From: Saccharomyces uvarum
Taxonomy: Eukaryota > Ascomycota > Saccharomycetes > Saccharomycetales > Saccharomycetaceae
DNA: 64,000 nucleotides
Assembly (NCBI GenBank): GCA_947243795.1
Contig: OX365929.1
Span: forward strand, 1,178,001-1,242,000
Direction of reading: 5' to 3'
Shown here: piece by piece, positions 20,132 through 29,215 of the stretch
Layout of the letters: each line of letters opens with the position of its first letter
Numbering within the stretch: the stretch's first letter is position 1
Translations under genes and position numbers: made by a program
Notes under the pieces: generated by a model
What the model was told of the DNA's origin: nothing
The model's input: the letters and a program-made list of their open reading frames with translations, nothing else
Databases searched by the model: none

Positions 20132-20821
20132 TTACTGGGCGCTTTCTAAGGCTTTATCTTTATTCTCAGCATCCATGTTTGGCTCTTCATCAATGAAATT
20201 TGGTGGTACGTTAGCGCCTAATAAGTAGTTGGGCATATCATTACCTAATGAACTTTCGGTGGTCTGCAAAGAGAAGTCTTCTTGTGCCAGAGCATCCAGC
20301 TCTGCGTCCAGTTCTGCATCGCTGATGTCGTCGAGCTCGCCGTTGTTATTGTTCATTGCCAGGACTTCTTGCAGTTCATCGCCTTGTTCTATTAGGTCCA
20401 GCATTTCATCTTGCATGTCTTGTAACTTGTCTATGTCTATCTTGCCGTATTGTGCCTTCATAGCGTTGTTGGTTTGCTTGAGCGCGTTTATCGTGATCAT
20501 GGTGTTTTGCAAGTTATCATTGGTCATCTGGGCCTGGGTCATGGACCAAGATTGAGAATCCAGTGAATCCTTCATATTTTCCAGCTGTTTACGTTTGTTC
20601 AAGATCTTCAGAGCCTGTTTCCGCAACGAAGGTTGCTTATTGTTGGATCTCTGTAAACTTTTCTGAATATTTTGCAGTTGGAAGTTCAGTTGGGCAATTT
20701 GAGTATCTAGTTGAGATATCCTGTTCGATAACGATTGCTGAGCCTGATTCATGGATTGGTTGGACTCTTGCAAGAGCTGGTCATGGCCCTTTTTGTTCCC
20801 GTATCCGAATATCCTGTTCAT
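20132..20821 (-). CDS. VPS60: Vps60/Mos10, ESCRT-III (Snf7 family) protein
   Basis: The protein is 229 aa, the same as S. cerevisiae. It starts MNRIFGYGNKKGHDQLLQES, with a basic N-terminus and long amphipathic helices 20-150 (SLSNRISQLDTQIAQLNFQL), and ends in an acidic C-terminal half with the MIT-interacting region. Charge asymmetry, basic then acidic, is the Snf7/CHMP5 hallmark. Vps60 works with Vta1 and Vps4 in late ESCRT-III function at the multivesicular body. Confidence 0.97.
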   Translation of the reverse strand: MNRIFGYGNKKGHDQLLQESNQSMNQAQQSLSNRISQLDTQIAQLNFQLQNIQKSLQRSNNKQPSLRKQALKILNKRKQLENMKDSLDSQSWSMTQAQMTNDNLQNTMITINALKQTNNAMKAQYGKIDIDKLQDMQDEMLDLIEQGDELQEVLAMNNNNGELDDISDAELDAELDALAQEDFSLQTTESSLGNDMPNYLLGANVPPNFIDEEPNMDAENKDKALESAQ

Positions 20822-21000
20822 GGCGTCTTGGGGGGTATTGTTGCTGCAGTGACGATGCCTACTCTTACTATCTTATTCTTAAGGCTAACTTGTTCCTAAC
20901 GCTTTTTTTTTCTGCTTGAAATCCTACATTTACCAACTTGCTGAAAAGAGAGGAGAGGGGGAAGGGAAAGTCAACAAAAAATTTATATACAAAGCTACAG

Positions 21001-21022
21001 ATATATATATACATATATATAT
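21001..21022. repeat. (AT)n microsatellite
   Basis: An almost perfect AT alternation lies in the short gap between the VPS60 start and the RIB3 stop. Both genes are on the minus strand. Confidence 0.85.
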
Positions 21023-21045
21023 GTGTATGTGCTGAAAAGGGTCGC

Positions 21046-21672
21046 TTACTTCTTCAGATACTGAGCCAGCTCTTCGATAGAAATCAAAGGAATGCCGTGT
21101 TTCTTGCCGAATTCTTGACAATCGTTTAGTCTCATCATGGTGCCCTGGTCGTCGTCGTTGACCAGTTCTCCAATGACGGCGACTGGACTTAGCCCGCTGA
21201 GTTTACACAAGTCCACACCGGCCTCCGTGTGGCCTCTTCTCTGTAAGACCCCACCGTCAGCAGCTCTCAAGGGGCAGATGTGGCCTGGCTTCAAGAATGA
21301 CTTGGGCGTGGAGCTGGAGTCGGCCAGTGCCCTGCACGTCGTCGACCTGTCGTGGGCGGAGATACCAGTAGTGGTGCCCTGGGCGACGTCTACGGTTATC
21401 GTGTACGCGGTCCCGTGCCTGTCGTCGTCGTTGGACTCAAACTTCATGCCCGTTCTGAGTAATGGAAGGTCCAATTTATCAGCAATGTCATTGGTCATGG
21501 GGGCGCACACATAGCCCGAAGAGTGACGTACAAGGAAGGCCATTTGCTCGGTGCTGACGTTTTCAGCAGCGCAGATCAGATCACCTTCGTTCTCACGACT
21601 GGCATCGTCCATCACAATGACGAACTTATTCTGCTTGAAATGCTCTATAGCTTGGTCAATTGGCGTGAACAT
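21046..21672 (-). CDS. RIB3: Rib3, 3,4-dihydroxy-2-butanone-4-phosphate synthase
   Basis: The protein is 208 aa, the same as S. cerevisiae. It carries the RibB motifs: FVIVMDDASRENEGDLICAA (acidic Mg-binding loop), FLVRHSSGYVCAP, GISAHDRSTTCRAL, PGHICPLRAADGGVLQRRGH with TEAGVDLCKLSG, and the C-terminal VNDDDQGTMMR. The enzyme converts ribulose 5-phosphate to 3,4-dihydroxy-2-butanone 4-phosphate plus formate, feeding riboflavin synthesis. The S. cerevisiae protein also has a mitochondrial role. The coding region is fairly GC-rich, like neighbouring PAC11. Confidence 0.98.
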   Translation of the reverse strand: MFTPIDQAIEHFKQNKFVIVMDDASRENEGDLICAAENVSTEQMAFLVRHSSGYVCAPMTNDIADKLDLPLLRTGMKFESNDDDRHGTAYTITVDVAQGTTTGISAHDRSTTCRALADSSSTPKSFLKPGHICPLRAADGGVLQRRGHTEAGVDLCKLSGLSPVAVIGELVNDDDQGTMMRLNDCQEFGKKHGIPLISIEELAQYLKK

Positions 21673-21880
21673 TGCTTACCCTATTATTTTGAGGTATGTG
21701 TTTTTGCAGATATCCTCCGACGTCCACTGCGTTTATATGTCAACGAAATTTTCACAATAGCATGTATATTAATAATAGCCTTTTTTTTTCTTTTCAGATT
21801 CTCGCTAAGAAATTACTCATCAGGCAAAGACCAAAGAGTATCAAAGACCAGGCAGAGCTCACCCGTGTCGGAGAGCGGCG

Positions 21881-23479
21881 TTAGGAGATAACCACCGCCG
21901 TGTAAAGCGAGGAGTCCGAATCAAAAACCCACTCGGCAATCACGTGACGCCCGTCCGCACACCGCACGGAGCACCGTAGCGAGCGACCGCCGTCGGCGGC
22001 ACAAAGCCAGCGCGCACCAAGGACGGGCGTGCCCAACTGCAGCGGCGCGCCCGCCGCTGCCGCCGCTGCCCCTCCGGCCCGCACGTCCCACAGCCGCACG
22101 GTCCAGTCCGTCGAGCATGATAGCAGCAGCATTAGCCGCCGAGCATCGTCCTGGTAGAACTCTAGCTCCGTGACCCTTGTAGAGTGGCTCTCCACGGGTT
22201 GGAACCCATTGTTGTCCAGCGCCAGACACAGCGGTCCCGGCTGGTCCCAGTCAACCTTGTAGATGCCGCCGTCCTCCGCGCCCACCCACACGTGCTGTGG
22301 GTCCTCGCGCGTGTACGCCATGCTGGCCACGCCCACCTCGTCGAACTTTGCCAGCCGTTTCAACCGCTGCGAATACTCACTGCTCTCGTCCTCCGCATCT
22401 AGCGCCAGTAGCCGCGACAGCGGCACAGGCCGGAGCCGCCGTGGTGCCCGCAGCACGGACAGGTCCAGGCAGCTCAGCTCCGCAATTGTGCCGTCGTCTG
22501 CCGCCACTATCACTCTCTCTTGGCCCGGCACGCTGCTGGTCTCGAGCACTGCCACCACCGGATGCTGGAAGTAGTGTCTGGCGATCATGTTCCGCTGCAC
22601 GACGTACGCGGCCGGAGCCTCGTGCTTCTGCTTCTGCTTCAGCCGGAGCTCGTACAGCGTGGTCTTACCCGTAAACGTGGTCAGCAGGATGGTCACCACC
22701 TGGCTCTCGTGGTGGTCGCGGCGGAGGATCGTGGCGCTCATCACCCGTGTGCCGCGAAACTCCACAAGGTCCACCAACAGGCCGTTGCGGCCGTTGGCGC
22801 TGTCGCACTTCACTACGTTCACCACAGACCACGCCGTCTCGTCGCTGGCGTACCGCCGCGCTGCCGGCGGTAACCGCACGTACGCCACGACCAGGATCCC
22901 CTTGGCCGGGTCGAATTCCTGTGCGACGAGCTCGCTATCGCTGTCTAGCGGCACGCTCTCGCTCACCATGGCCCACTGCATCAGACCGTCACAGTCTTGT
23001 TGCTCCGGGTGCAGGAGCGCCTGCTCGCCTGCTCCTGCACCCGGAGCAAACGTCTCCAGCCGCGCAAAGCTTGCGTCGTTCAGCGTTGCCGCCGCGTCTT
23101 CCACGACCACAGGCTTGGCAAGCTCCAGTCTCACCTGAACGTCCTCGATCTCACTGCTGTTCTCGACGATCACATTAGCTGCTGCTGCTGCTGCGCTGTC
23201 GTTCTCTTGTTCCAGGTCTCGTCCGATCGGGTCGGTTTGGATACCTTTGTCGTACGTTACCACCTCTTTGCGTTGGTGGTATGCTGGCTCGGGCCCACGG
23301 GCCGTCCCATCCTCTTCCAAGTCTGTCTGCACAGAAACACTCACCATGGCTGTCGTTGCTGGCTGCTGACCGCGAGCGGTCAGCACCCTCTCGCCGGTCA
23401 GCACGCTTGCTTGTTTCCGCCTTTCGCGCAATTCCTTCAATTGTCTTCTTTTCTCCTCCAGTTCCTTCAGTCGCTCCAT
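21881..23479 (-). CDS. PAC11: Pac11, cytoplasmic dynein intermediate chain
   Basis: The protein is 532 aa from the ATG at 23479 (MERLKELEEKRRQLKELRER); S. cerevisiae Pac11 is about 533 aa with this start. An in-frame ATG 14 codons upstream (23521) is possible but less likely. The N-terminal coiled coil binds Nip100/dynactin. Two short motifs, VSVSVQTDLEED and YDKGIQTDPIG, are the TQT-type sites for dynein light chain Dyn2. The C-terminal half has WD40-like repeats, e.g. DWTVRLWDVRAGG. It links the dynein heavy chain to dynactin for spindle positioning. Base composition is extreme: 51 of 60 bases at 22021-22080 are G or C, with Ala/Gly runs in the protein. Confidence 0.94.
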   Translation of the reverse strand: MERLKELEEKRRQLKELRERRKQASVLTGERVLTARGQQPATTAMVSVSVQTDLEEDGTARGPEPAYHQRKEVVTYDKGIQTDPIGRDLEQENDSAAAAAANVIVENSSEIEDVQVRLELAKPVVVEDAAATLNDASFARLETFAPGAGAGEQALLHPEQQDCDGLMQWAMVSESVPLDSDSELVAQEFDPAKGILVVAYVRLPPAARRYASDETAWSVVNVVKCDSANGRNGLLVDLVEFRGTRVMSATILRRDHHESQVVTILLTTFTGKTTLYELRLKQKQKHEAPAAYVVQRNMIARHYFQHPVVAVLETSSVPGQERVIVAADDGTIAELSCLDLSVLRAPRRLRPVPLSRLLALDAEDESSEYSQRLKRLAKFDEVGVASMAYTREDPQHVWVGAEDGGIYKVDWDQPGPLCLALDNNGFQPVESHSTRVTELEFYQDDARRLMLLLSCSTDWTVRLWDVRAGGAAAAAAGAPLQLGTPVLGARWLCAADGGRSLRCSVRCADGRHVIAEWVFDSDSSLYTAVVIS

Positions 23480-23698
23480 CCTTTGCGCTTCTCTTCTCTT
23501 GGCCTCGACCCTGTTACGCATCCATCTCTATGGTTATTTTTACTTTTTTTTCTTCTCTTGTTTACAGCAGAACACGAAAAACTAAGCTCTTTTCTTTTTT
23601 TCGCTTTGGCAGCTTTTTGAAAATTTCAAAAGCACACATATGAGAGCCTGGCATAGGCATGCTAGTTGGAAGAGGTGGACAGGACAGGCGACTCCACA

Positions 23699-24583
23699 AT
23701 GGATATTAATATAGATGACATCCTTGCTGAGCTAGACAAAGAAACTACTGCTGTCGACTCCACCAATATCACGCAGGGCTCTTCTTCCACTGCCCACGGA
23801 GATGCGCTTACAATAGTAAACTCGTCACTAGACTCAAATGTCAAGACTCATACATACGTTTCTCCGCAACGGGATTTTGCCAACTTGATGAAGTGCTGGA
23901 GAAACGAACGGTGCTCGCCGGAGCTTCTGGCGTATCCTCATCAGTTAATGAAAAGACTGTTGAATCGAATATCCGCGCAATCACAATTGATCGAAAACAT
24001 ATCAATGGGGTTCCTCGATATGCAAAACGCTTCCAGTGCGAACCATTCCATGCCGAACGACTCCAAACTGCCTCTGCTTTGTATGGAAACCGAGCTGGAA
24101 AGATTGAAGTTCGTTATTAGAAGCTACATACGATGTAGGCTCGGAAAGATCGACAAATTCTCGCTCTACTTACGACAACTAAATGAAGACGAAAACTCGC
24201 TGACCTCCCTTACCGACTTATTGTCCAACGACGAGATCAAATACCACGACTCGCATTCTCTCGTCTGGTTGAAACTCATCAATGACTCCATATTGAAGTA
24301 CATGCCCGAAGAGTTGCAAGCAATTAACGACACTGAAGGGAGTGTGAGCATGATAGACGAACCAGACTGGAACAAGTTCGTCTTCATACACGTGAATGGC
24401 CCGCCAGAGGGCAACTGGAACGAAGACCCCCTTTTGCAGGAAAACGAGTTTGGCAAGCCGTGCTACACGGTGACAATCCCCGACTTGAACGAAGAGGTTG
24501 AACTCACCATTGGCAGTATTTATGTCATGAGATATGAAGTCATCAGGGATTTGTTAAGAGACGATAAGATCGCTCTTATTTGA
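23699..24583 (+). CDS. SLD5: Sld5, GINS complex subunit
   Basis: The protein is 294 aa, the same as S. cerevisiae, from the ATG at 23699 (MDINIDDILAELDKETTAVD). The frame is open 11 codons further upstream, but without the conserved start. The helical A domain covers about 55-180 (FVIRSYIRCRLGKIDKFSLY) and the beta-rich B domain the C-terminus, ending YEVIRDLLRDDKIALI. GINS (Sld5, Psf1-3) joins Mcm2-7 and Cdc45 as the CMG replicative helicase. It is divergent from PAC11 across about 220 bp and convergent with PKH1, 66 bp away. Confidence 0.97.
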   Translation: MDINIDDILAELDKETTAVDSTNITQGSSSTAHGDALTIVNSSLDSNVKTHTYVSPQRDFANLMKCWRNERCSPELLAYPHQLMKRLLNRISAQSQLIENISMGFLDMQNASSANHSMPNDSKLPLLCMETELERLKFVIRSYIRCRLGKIDKFSLYLRQLNEDENSLTSLTDLLSNDEIKYHDSHSLVWLKLINDSILKYMPEELQAINDTEGSVSMIDEPDWNKFVFIHVNGPPEGNWNEDPLLQENEFGKPCYTVTIPDLNEEVELTIGSIYVMRYEVIRDLLRDDKIALI

Positions 24584-24649
24584 ATTATTATGCATTACTC
24601 ACTCCCCCCCTCTGTATGTATTTATATACATATATATGTCATCACAATC

Positions 24650-26944
24650 TTACTTTTCGTTTGTTCGTGTCATGTTCTTCCGCATTTCCGTCGATCTTGC
24701 CAACAATTTGGAATAATTGGACGACGATCGCGTCTGCAACGAAGCGGGACGTTTCACGTTGGTGCCGCCCTCCTCGGGAGCCTTTGAAATACAACTGCCG
24801 GGCAGGCCGTTGACTAACCTACTCGATTCAGGTACACGAGGAACTTGGTTTTTCCTCTTTGTCTTTTTGATTTTTTGAGAAATGAATTTATCAAACATCT
24901 TATATTCTAGATTTGCGGACGCCCCTTTGGGCTTCGCGCGCATCTCATTATTCATCAGTTTCCACATCTCTATCAAAACTGCACTGTCCTTACAGAGTAT
25001 GAAAATCGTCTTTGGACCCTCGATCTGTAACATTTGGTCATTTATTAGGTTTATCTTTTCCACTTGGTTTAATTTCAATTCAAACTGTAGCTCAAACTCA
25101 TGCTCCTTTCGCATCCGGGGGCTATTCTTAGCAAAGATAAGTCCTCTACCCAAACTCGTTATTACCAACATCCTCTTGTAAAATTTGTCGGCGCCATCCG
25201 TAGGAGAGTCGACATCACAGGGGTTCTTGTAGTCTGGAGCAAACGTCTCGATATCAACCGGTAAGCTTTTTGTGGCTTGCACAGAAAGCTCAACCTCCTT
25301 CACTAGCAAAACGTGTTCATCCAGATTTTTCAAGAAGTACGACCAAAAAATATCTGCCGACCGATTTCTGGGCTCTTTCCCCTTTGACACAGTGGTAATC
25401 GAAGGAGACGACCGAGATGCATGGATATTTGTGATTTTCCTTTGGCCCTTTTCGCGATCTGTGCTACTGGACGAAGATCTGACAAATGCATTGGAATTAT
25501 GCCCGGGCTTGAGTTGGCCCGTGTAGTCCTTATTGAACGCGGCAGTTGCAGCGGTCATGCTGATCACTGAACGATCTTGACAAGTCGCGGCTGACGTCTG
25601 CGATGTGGGTTCCGCATGGCTGTTATATGCGAGTTGAAGGTTGGCCAGCTTGGTAGTAGTATCTGTCTCAGAAACTTTTGGCAGGGGCTTCAGTGCCTCC
25701 GCACTTATCTTATACGGTTGTATCTCTGGCGGATCATCATCCCATACTGAACCATCATCGAAATTGACGCTCTGAAAAAATATATGTGCTTTGATTTGCT
25801 CAATGGTCAGTCTATCATTGGGTTCCTTGACTAATAGCTTCTTGACTAAGTCCTTGATTATTTGTGGGAAACCCGCAGTGAAGGCATACTGGATCTTCAT
25901 TACTTTTTGGAATGTCAGGTACTCATTGGAAGCTTTGAAAGGCGGTTTACCCGCCACCATTTGGAACAAGATGCAGCCAAAAGCCCAAATATCACAACGA
26001 GAATCTGTGTAGCTATCATTTAGTAACTCGGGGGAAACATACTCGGCAGTACCGACAAACGATTTCGATCTTGCATTCAAATCAAAACAAGGATTGCCGT
26101 CCGCATCGTCCGATGGTTCCTCCGGTAAAATTTTGGCTGTACCAAAATCTGTTAGCTTCACTTTCATGTCTTTATCAAGCAATATGTTTTCGGGCTTGAT
26201 GTCCCTGTGTATGATTCCGATAGTATGTAGGGAGTCAACGGCATCGATGATCTGCGAAGCATAATAGCGCGCACATTGCTCGTTTAGTGACCCGTGCTTC
26301 TTAATCAAAGCCAAGAAATCACCGTGGGGGGCGTATTCTAGAAGAAAATATAGGCTTGCCTCGTCCTGGAAAGTGAAAAAAAGCCTGATTATGCCCTTGG
26401 TGCCATTCAATTTCTGCAGTGCCAATTTCTCCACGGTGACGTACTTGACTTTTTTTTGACGTATTAGGTACTCTTTACTCAACACTTTGACAGCATACTT
26501 CTTCCCCGAATCGCGGGCGGTTGCCAAAACGACACTAGAGTACGAGCCGTCACCGAGTTGCTCGCCGAACTTGAAGTCCTTTATCCCCATCTTCACCACA
26601 TGTTTGGTCAACTCTCCCGTCGTAGGGTCAACAACTTCCTTGATGATTTTCGCCGCACCACGCTCTGCCCACTCGTCTCTTCTACGCCTCATGGAGGGAT
26701 CAAGGCCCATATCATGCTGCGAGGAGTCCTCGTTTGCCGGCGGAATGAACCCGCGGGTGCTGGCTAATGCCTTGTCCCCAAACCGACCTTGCGGTGAAGC
26801 CCGAAGCCCTGACCTGCTCCGAGAATCTCTGCCATCCACGAAAGGATCAAGAGGATGCTGCGATTGTGTATGGTCTTCGGCTGTCGGCAGCGATGGCTCG
26901 AACAACAGTGCGTGGTCTGCTTCCGTTAAAGACCTATTCTTCAT
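24650..26944 (-). CDS. PKH1: Pkh1, PDK1-like AGC kinase
   Basis: The protein is 764 aa from the ATG at 26944 (MKNRSLTEADHALL); S. cerevisiae is 766. The frame continues 15 codons upstream, without support. The kinase domain starts near residue 124 (FKFGEQLGDGSYSSVVLATA) and includes the Lys in YAVKVLSKEY, catalytic HRDIKPENILLD, DFGTAK and the activation segment SFVGTAEYVSPELL. As in PDK1, no AGC hydrophobic tail follows. A C-terminal PH-like region (about 560-690) is much less conserved than the kinase. Pkh1 phosphorylates Ypk1/2, Pkc1 and Sch9 and responds to sphingoid bases and eisosomes. Confidence 0.96.
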   Translation of the reverse strand: MKNRSLTEADHALLFEPSLPTAEDHTQSQHPLDPFVDGRDSRSRSGLRASPQGRFGDKALASTRGFIPPANEDSSQHDMGLDPSMRRRRDEWAERGAAKIIKEVVDPTTGELTKHVVKMGIKDFKFGEQLGDGSYSSVVLATARDSGKKYAVKVLSKEYLIRQKKVKYVTVEKLALQKLNGTKGIIRLFFTFQDEASLYFLLEYAPHGDFLALIKKHGSLNEQCARYYASQIIDAVDSLHTIGIIHRDIKPENILLDKDMKVKLTDFGTAKILPEEPSDDADGNPCFDLNARSKSFVGTAEYVSPELLNDSYTDSRCDIWAFGCILFQMVAGKPPFKASNEYLTFQKVMKIQYAFTAGFPQIIKDLVKKLLVKEPNDRLTIEQIKAHIFFQSVNFDDGSVWDDDPPEIQPYKISAEALKPLPKVSETDTTTKLANLQLAYNSHAEPTSQTSAATCQDRSVISMTAATAAFNKDYTGQLKPGHNSNAFVRSSSSSTDREKGQRKITNIHASRSSPSITTVSKGKEPRNRSADIFWSYFLKNLDEHVLLVKEVELSVQATKSLPVDIETFAPDYKNPCDVDSPTDGADKFYKRMLVITSLGRGLIFAKNSPRMRKEHEFELQFELKLNQVEKINLINDQMLQIEGPKTIFILCKDSAVLIEMWKLMNNEMRAKPKGASANLEYKMFDKFISQKIKKTKRKNQVPRVPESSRLVNGLPGSCISKAPEEGGTNVKRPASLQTRSSSNYSKLLARSTEMRKNMTRTNEK

Positions 26945-26971
26945 TTCAAAAAAGTAATTACAAGCAAACAA

Positions 26972-27008
26972 GTACACACTCACAAACACTCACACACTCA
27001 CACACACG
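26972..27008. repeat. CACA-rich low-complexity tract in PKH1 5' leader
   Basis: Imperfect repeats of CACT/CACA run for about 37 bp starting 28 bp upstream of the PKH1 ATG. On the sense strand this is a GT/GAGT-rich leader. Confidence 0.8.
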
Positions 27009-27162
27009 CTCTACCAGATAATGCTTGTCAGCAGCGCGTCTCTATCTTGCTTTCTCTGTACTGATGTTGCTGTCACATACGCAATATGCCAAACCACTAC
27101 CAGTATTAAGTGGAATTTTTCAAACTCCCTTAAACGATCACAGCCCTATTAGGGCTTCCGTA

Positions 27163-27173
27163 GCCTCTAGGGT
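27163..27173 (+). promoter_or_regulatory. Candidate Zap1 zinc-responsive element 1 (IZH1)
   Basis: GCCTCTAGGGT matches 10 of 11 positions of the relaxed ZRE ACCYYNARGGT. It lies about 420 bp upstream of IZH1, a known Zap1 target in S. cerevisiae. Confidence 0.5.
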
Positions 27174-27205
27174 TATCTCCGAAAAATTGTAGGGCCCCGT
27201 AGGCT

Positions 27206-27216
27206 TCCCTTAGGGT
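27206..27216 (+). promoter_or_regulatory. Candidate Zap1 zinc-responsive element 2 (IZH1)
   Basis: TCCCTTAGGGT matches 10 of 11 positions of ACCYYNARGGT, in the same orientation as the first site and 43 bp from it. Confidence 0.5.
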
Positions 27217-27380
27217 CTAAGCCCTTATTTCCGACAGTCGGAAAAGCCCGTTTATTCAACGAATTTTCAACGAATTTTTTTCCGCAGAGCATCGGTAATT
27301 GGCAATGCACACGACCGATCCATGCAGCAATCAATGCAAAGCTTGCGTAGCCCGTCATTTACTTATGCGTATAGATATAC

Positions 27381-27402
27381 GTACATATACATATATATAT
27401 AT
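27381..27402. repeat. AT microsatellite in IZH1 promoter
   Basis: An imperfect AT alternation containing ATATATATATAT lies about 190 bp upstream of the IZH1 ATG. It may serve as the TATA region. Confidence 0.75.
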
Positions 27403-27594
27403 GCCCCTATTTATGTGCTTCTGGACATCTTTTTGTTTGAGGCTGGGTGTATCAGTATCATCAGCACAATAGACAAGTGTATCGCACGCACAAGTGATAT
27501 TTCCAAAGTGATTCAGGTTCCCCTTTTCCATTGTCTGCCCCTTTTGTCATTCGTTTCTTATTAGCTGCCTACAATCGAGTCAAAGTGAGAAAAT

Positions 27595-28542
27595 ATGAGT
27601 ATTACTGCTACTAGAAGGAGAAACCAAGAGAACGTCTGTTGCAAGACAACGACTTCCATCAAGGTAGAAGCGCTCAAGAGCAAAGCTACCTTGAGAAAGA
27701 AGAAGCTGCTTCACGATTTCCATGAGCTGCCGGATTGGCAAAGAGATAACGATAAGATTCTCACCGGGTACGTTCGTGAGACGCTGTCGTGGAAAAAGTG
27801 TTTGTATTCCTTGTTTTACTGGAATAACGAGACTGTGAATATCTACACGCACTTAGTGCCAGCAATCGTGTACTTCGTGTTCGGTGTCACGCTCACAAAC
27901 TACTTTCTCATCCCCGTGTTCCCCTCCACCACATGGTCCGATTACACCGTGATCAACATTTTTTTGATGGGTGCGTTCCTGTGTCTAATGTGCAGCAGTT
28001 GTTTCCATTGCATGAAACAACACTCCGAGAAGCAGAGCGATTTCTGGAGTAAGCTTGACTACTTGGGAATCATCAGCTTGATCTCATGCTCAATGATTCC
28101 TATAATATACTTCGGCTACTTCGACCACGTATCTTACTTCAGTCTCTTCACAATCGTCACGCTGGTCCTGGCCACTTTTTGCACCATATGTGTCCTACAT
28201 GATAAGTTCAACACTTCCACTTTCCGTCCCTTTAGGGCCATGTTTTTCATATTATTCGGTTTCAGTGGGCTCCTCCCATTGACTACTGGGCTTTTCAAGT
28301 TTGGTCTTCAAGGTGTGCTTAACAGAATAAGAGTGAGCTTTGTCTTCTGGGAAGCGCTCTTTTACATTTCGGGGGCTCTCATCTACGGGTTCAGGATTCC
28401 GGAAACCTTGGCGCCAGGAAAATTCGATTTTTTCGGTAGCTCTCATCAAATATTCCACATTATGGTCGTTCTCGGTTCCGTTTGCCATCTAAAGGCCATT
28501 ATCGATTCTTATAAATTAATGCATTCCCATTTCCATTCCTAG
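27595..28542 (+). CDS. IZH1: Izh1, PAQR-family seven-transmembrane protein
   Basis: The protein is 315 aa (S. cerevisiae 316). A cytosolic N-terminal 85 residues ends with [12 protein letters not shown], the PAQR signature, followed by seven hydrophobic segments to the end. Conserved His/Cys occur in [14 protein letters not shown] and [18 protein letters not shown], matching the Zn-binding residues of adiponectin-receptor-like proteins. The tail is HSHFHS. IZH genes affect zinc homeostasis and membrane sterols, and IZH1 is induced by Zap1 on zinc depletion. Two candidate ZREs upstream fit that. Confidence 0.97.
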   Translation: MSITATRRRNQENVCCKTTTSIKVEALKSKATLRKKKLLHDFHELPDWQRDNDKILTGYVRETLSWKKCLYSLFYWNNETVNIYTHLVPAIVYFVFGVTLTNYFLIPVFPSTTWSDYTVINIFLMGAFLCLMCSSCFHCMKQHSEKQSDFWSKLDYLGIISLISCSMIPIIYFGYFDHVSYFSLFTIVTLVLATFCTICVLHDKFNTSTFRPFRAMFFILFGFSGLLPLTTGLFKFGLQGVLNRIRVSFVFWEALFYISGALIYGFRIPETLAPGKFDFFGSSHQIFHIMVVLGSVCHLKAIIDSYKLMHSHFHS

Positions 28543-28843
28543 TGGGCTCACAAAAAAATAAATAAATACTAATTAAATATTAAAAATAACAAAATAACAA
28601 TATAACAAAGCTAAATACCAATAACCCGCTTATATTTTGTTCCCGATTCCCACACCTGTCTCCGCGTAATAAGTGTTAATCATTATTTGGTTTTTGACAG
28701 GTGCTTAATTCTGACGGTAACAGAATGAATACACGATGCCGAAAAAAGGTTCGAATTAGTAAACCTGTCAGGTAGGGAACGAGAAACACAAGACAAAGAA
28801 GCTTCCGCTCAATACCCGGTACACCTCCGAAAAATACTACACT
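28543..28843. other. IZH1-MZM1 spacer with repeated ACCTGTC motif
   Basis: The spacer holds an AT-rich IZH1 3' region, then three ACCTGTC motifs: 28654-28660 (+), 28696-28702 (-) and 28763-28769 (+). The last is part of ACCTGTCAGGT, an 11-bp near-palindrome, 71 bp before the MZM1 ATG. I do not recognise the binding factor. Confidence 0.55.
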
Positions 28844-29215
28844 ATGAGCTCGAGATTAAAGGCTTTGGATGCATACAGGCACGGCCTGAGAGCTACTCGA
28901 ATAGCATTCCAGAACGATACGAAAGTACTATTAGCTGCTAGAGCCAAAATGCGGTCAGGGATGGTGTCTCCACCTAATCCAAAACTCACCACAGAGGAGC
29001 AGGTTCAACATTTGGAAGATGTGGCTGTTTTCTTGAGACGTAACTTGGTCCAGGGTCAAAAAGTTAACGACTCCGATATGAAAGAGTCCCGGTATCATCT
29101 AAACATTCATAAAGACACTGAATTGGGTGACAATGAAACTGTCCCGGACCCCACAGCAAGAGTGAAAACAAGCTTCAAGGCAAGACCATTCAAGTGCTCC
29201 GATAGAAAGCACTGA
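28844..29215 (+). CDS. MZM1: Mzm1, mitochondrial LYR-motif chaperone for Rip1
   Basis: The protein is 123 aa, the same as S. cerevisiae. It starts MSSRLKALDAYRHGLRATRI. The ALDAYRHGLR segment is the LYR-family motif, with helical remainder and Arg/Lys-rich surfaces. Mzm1 stabilises the Rieske protein Rip1 in the matrix before its insertion into complex III, and its loss lowers mitochondrial zinc. There is no long cleavable presequence beyond the basic N-terminus. Confidence 0.96.
   Translation: MSSRLKALDAYRHGLRATRIAFQNDTKVLLAARAKMRSGMVSPPNPKLTTEEQVQHLEDVAVFLRRNLVQGQKVNDSDMKESRYHLNIHKDTELGDNETVPDPTARVKTSFKARPFKCSDRKH

Larger units (their letters stand above)
26945..27594. other. Divergent PKH1 / IZH1 promoter region
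   Basis: This 650-bp region holds a CA-rich tract (26972-27008) just upstream of PKH1, two near-consensus zinc-responsive elements (27163 and 27206) and an AT microsatellite (27381-27402). A short AT-rich ORF at about 27322-27564 overlaps the IZH1 promoter and is not considered a gene. S. cerevisiae has a dubious ORF, YDR491W, in the corresponding interval. Confidence 0.65.

Noticed and set aside
22587-23138. 183-codon and other long plus-strand ORFs over PAC11
   Set aside because: High GC removes stop codons from all frames. The reverse frame encodes a recognisable dynein intermediate chain; the others do not.
27322-27564. 80-codon ORF upstream of IZH1
   Set aside because: It has an AT-microsatellite-derived composition and lies in the IZH1 promoter. 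S. cerevisiae has only a dubious ORF (YDR491W) in this interval.
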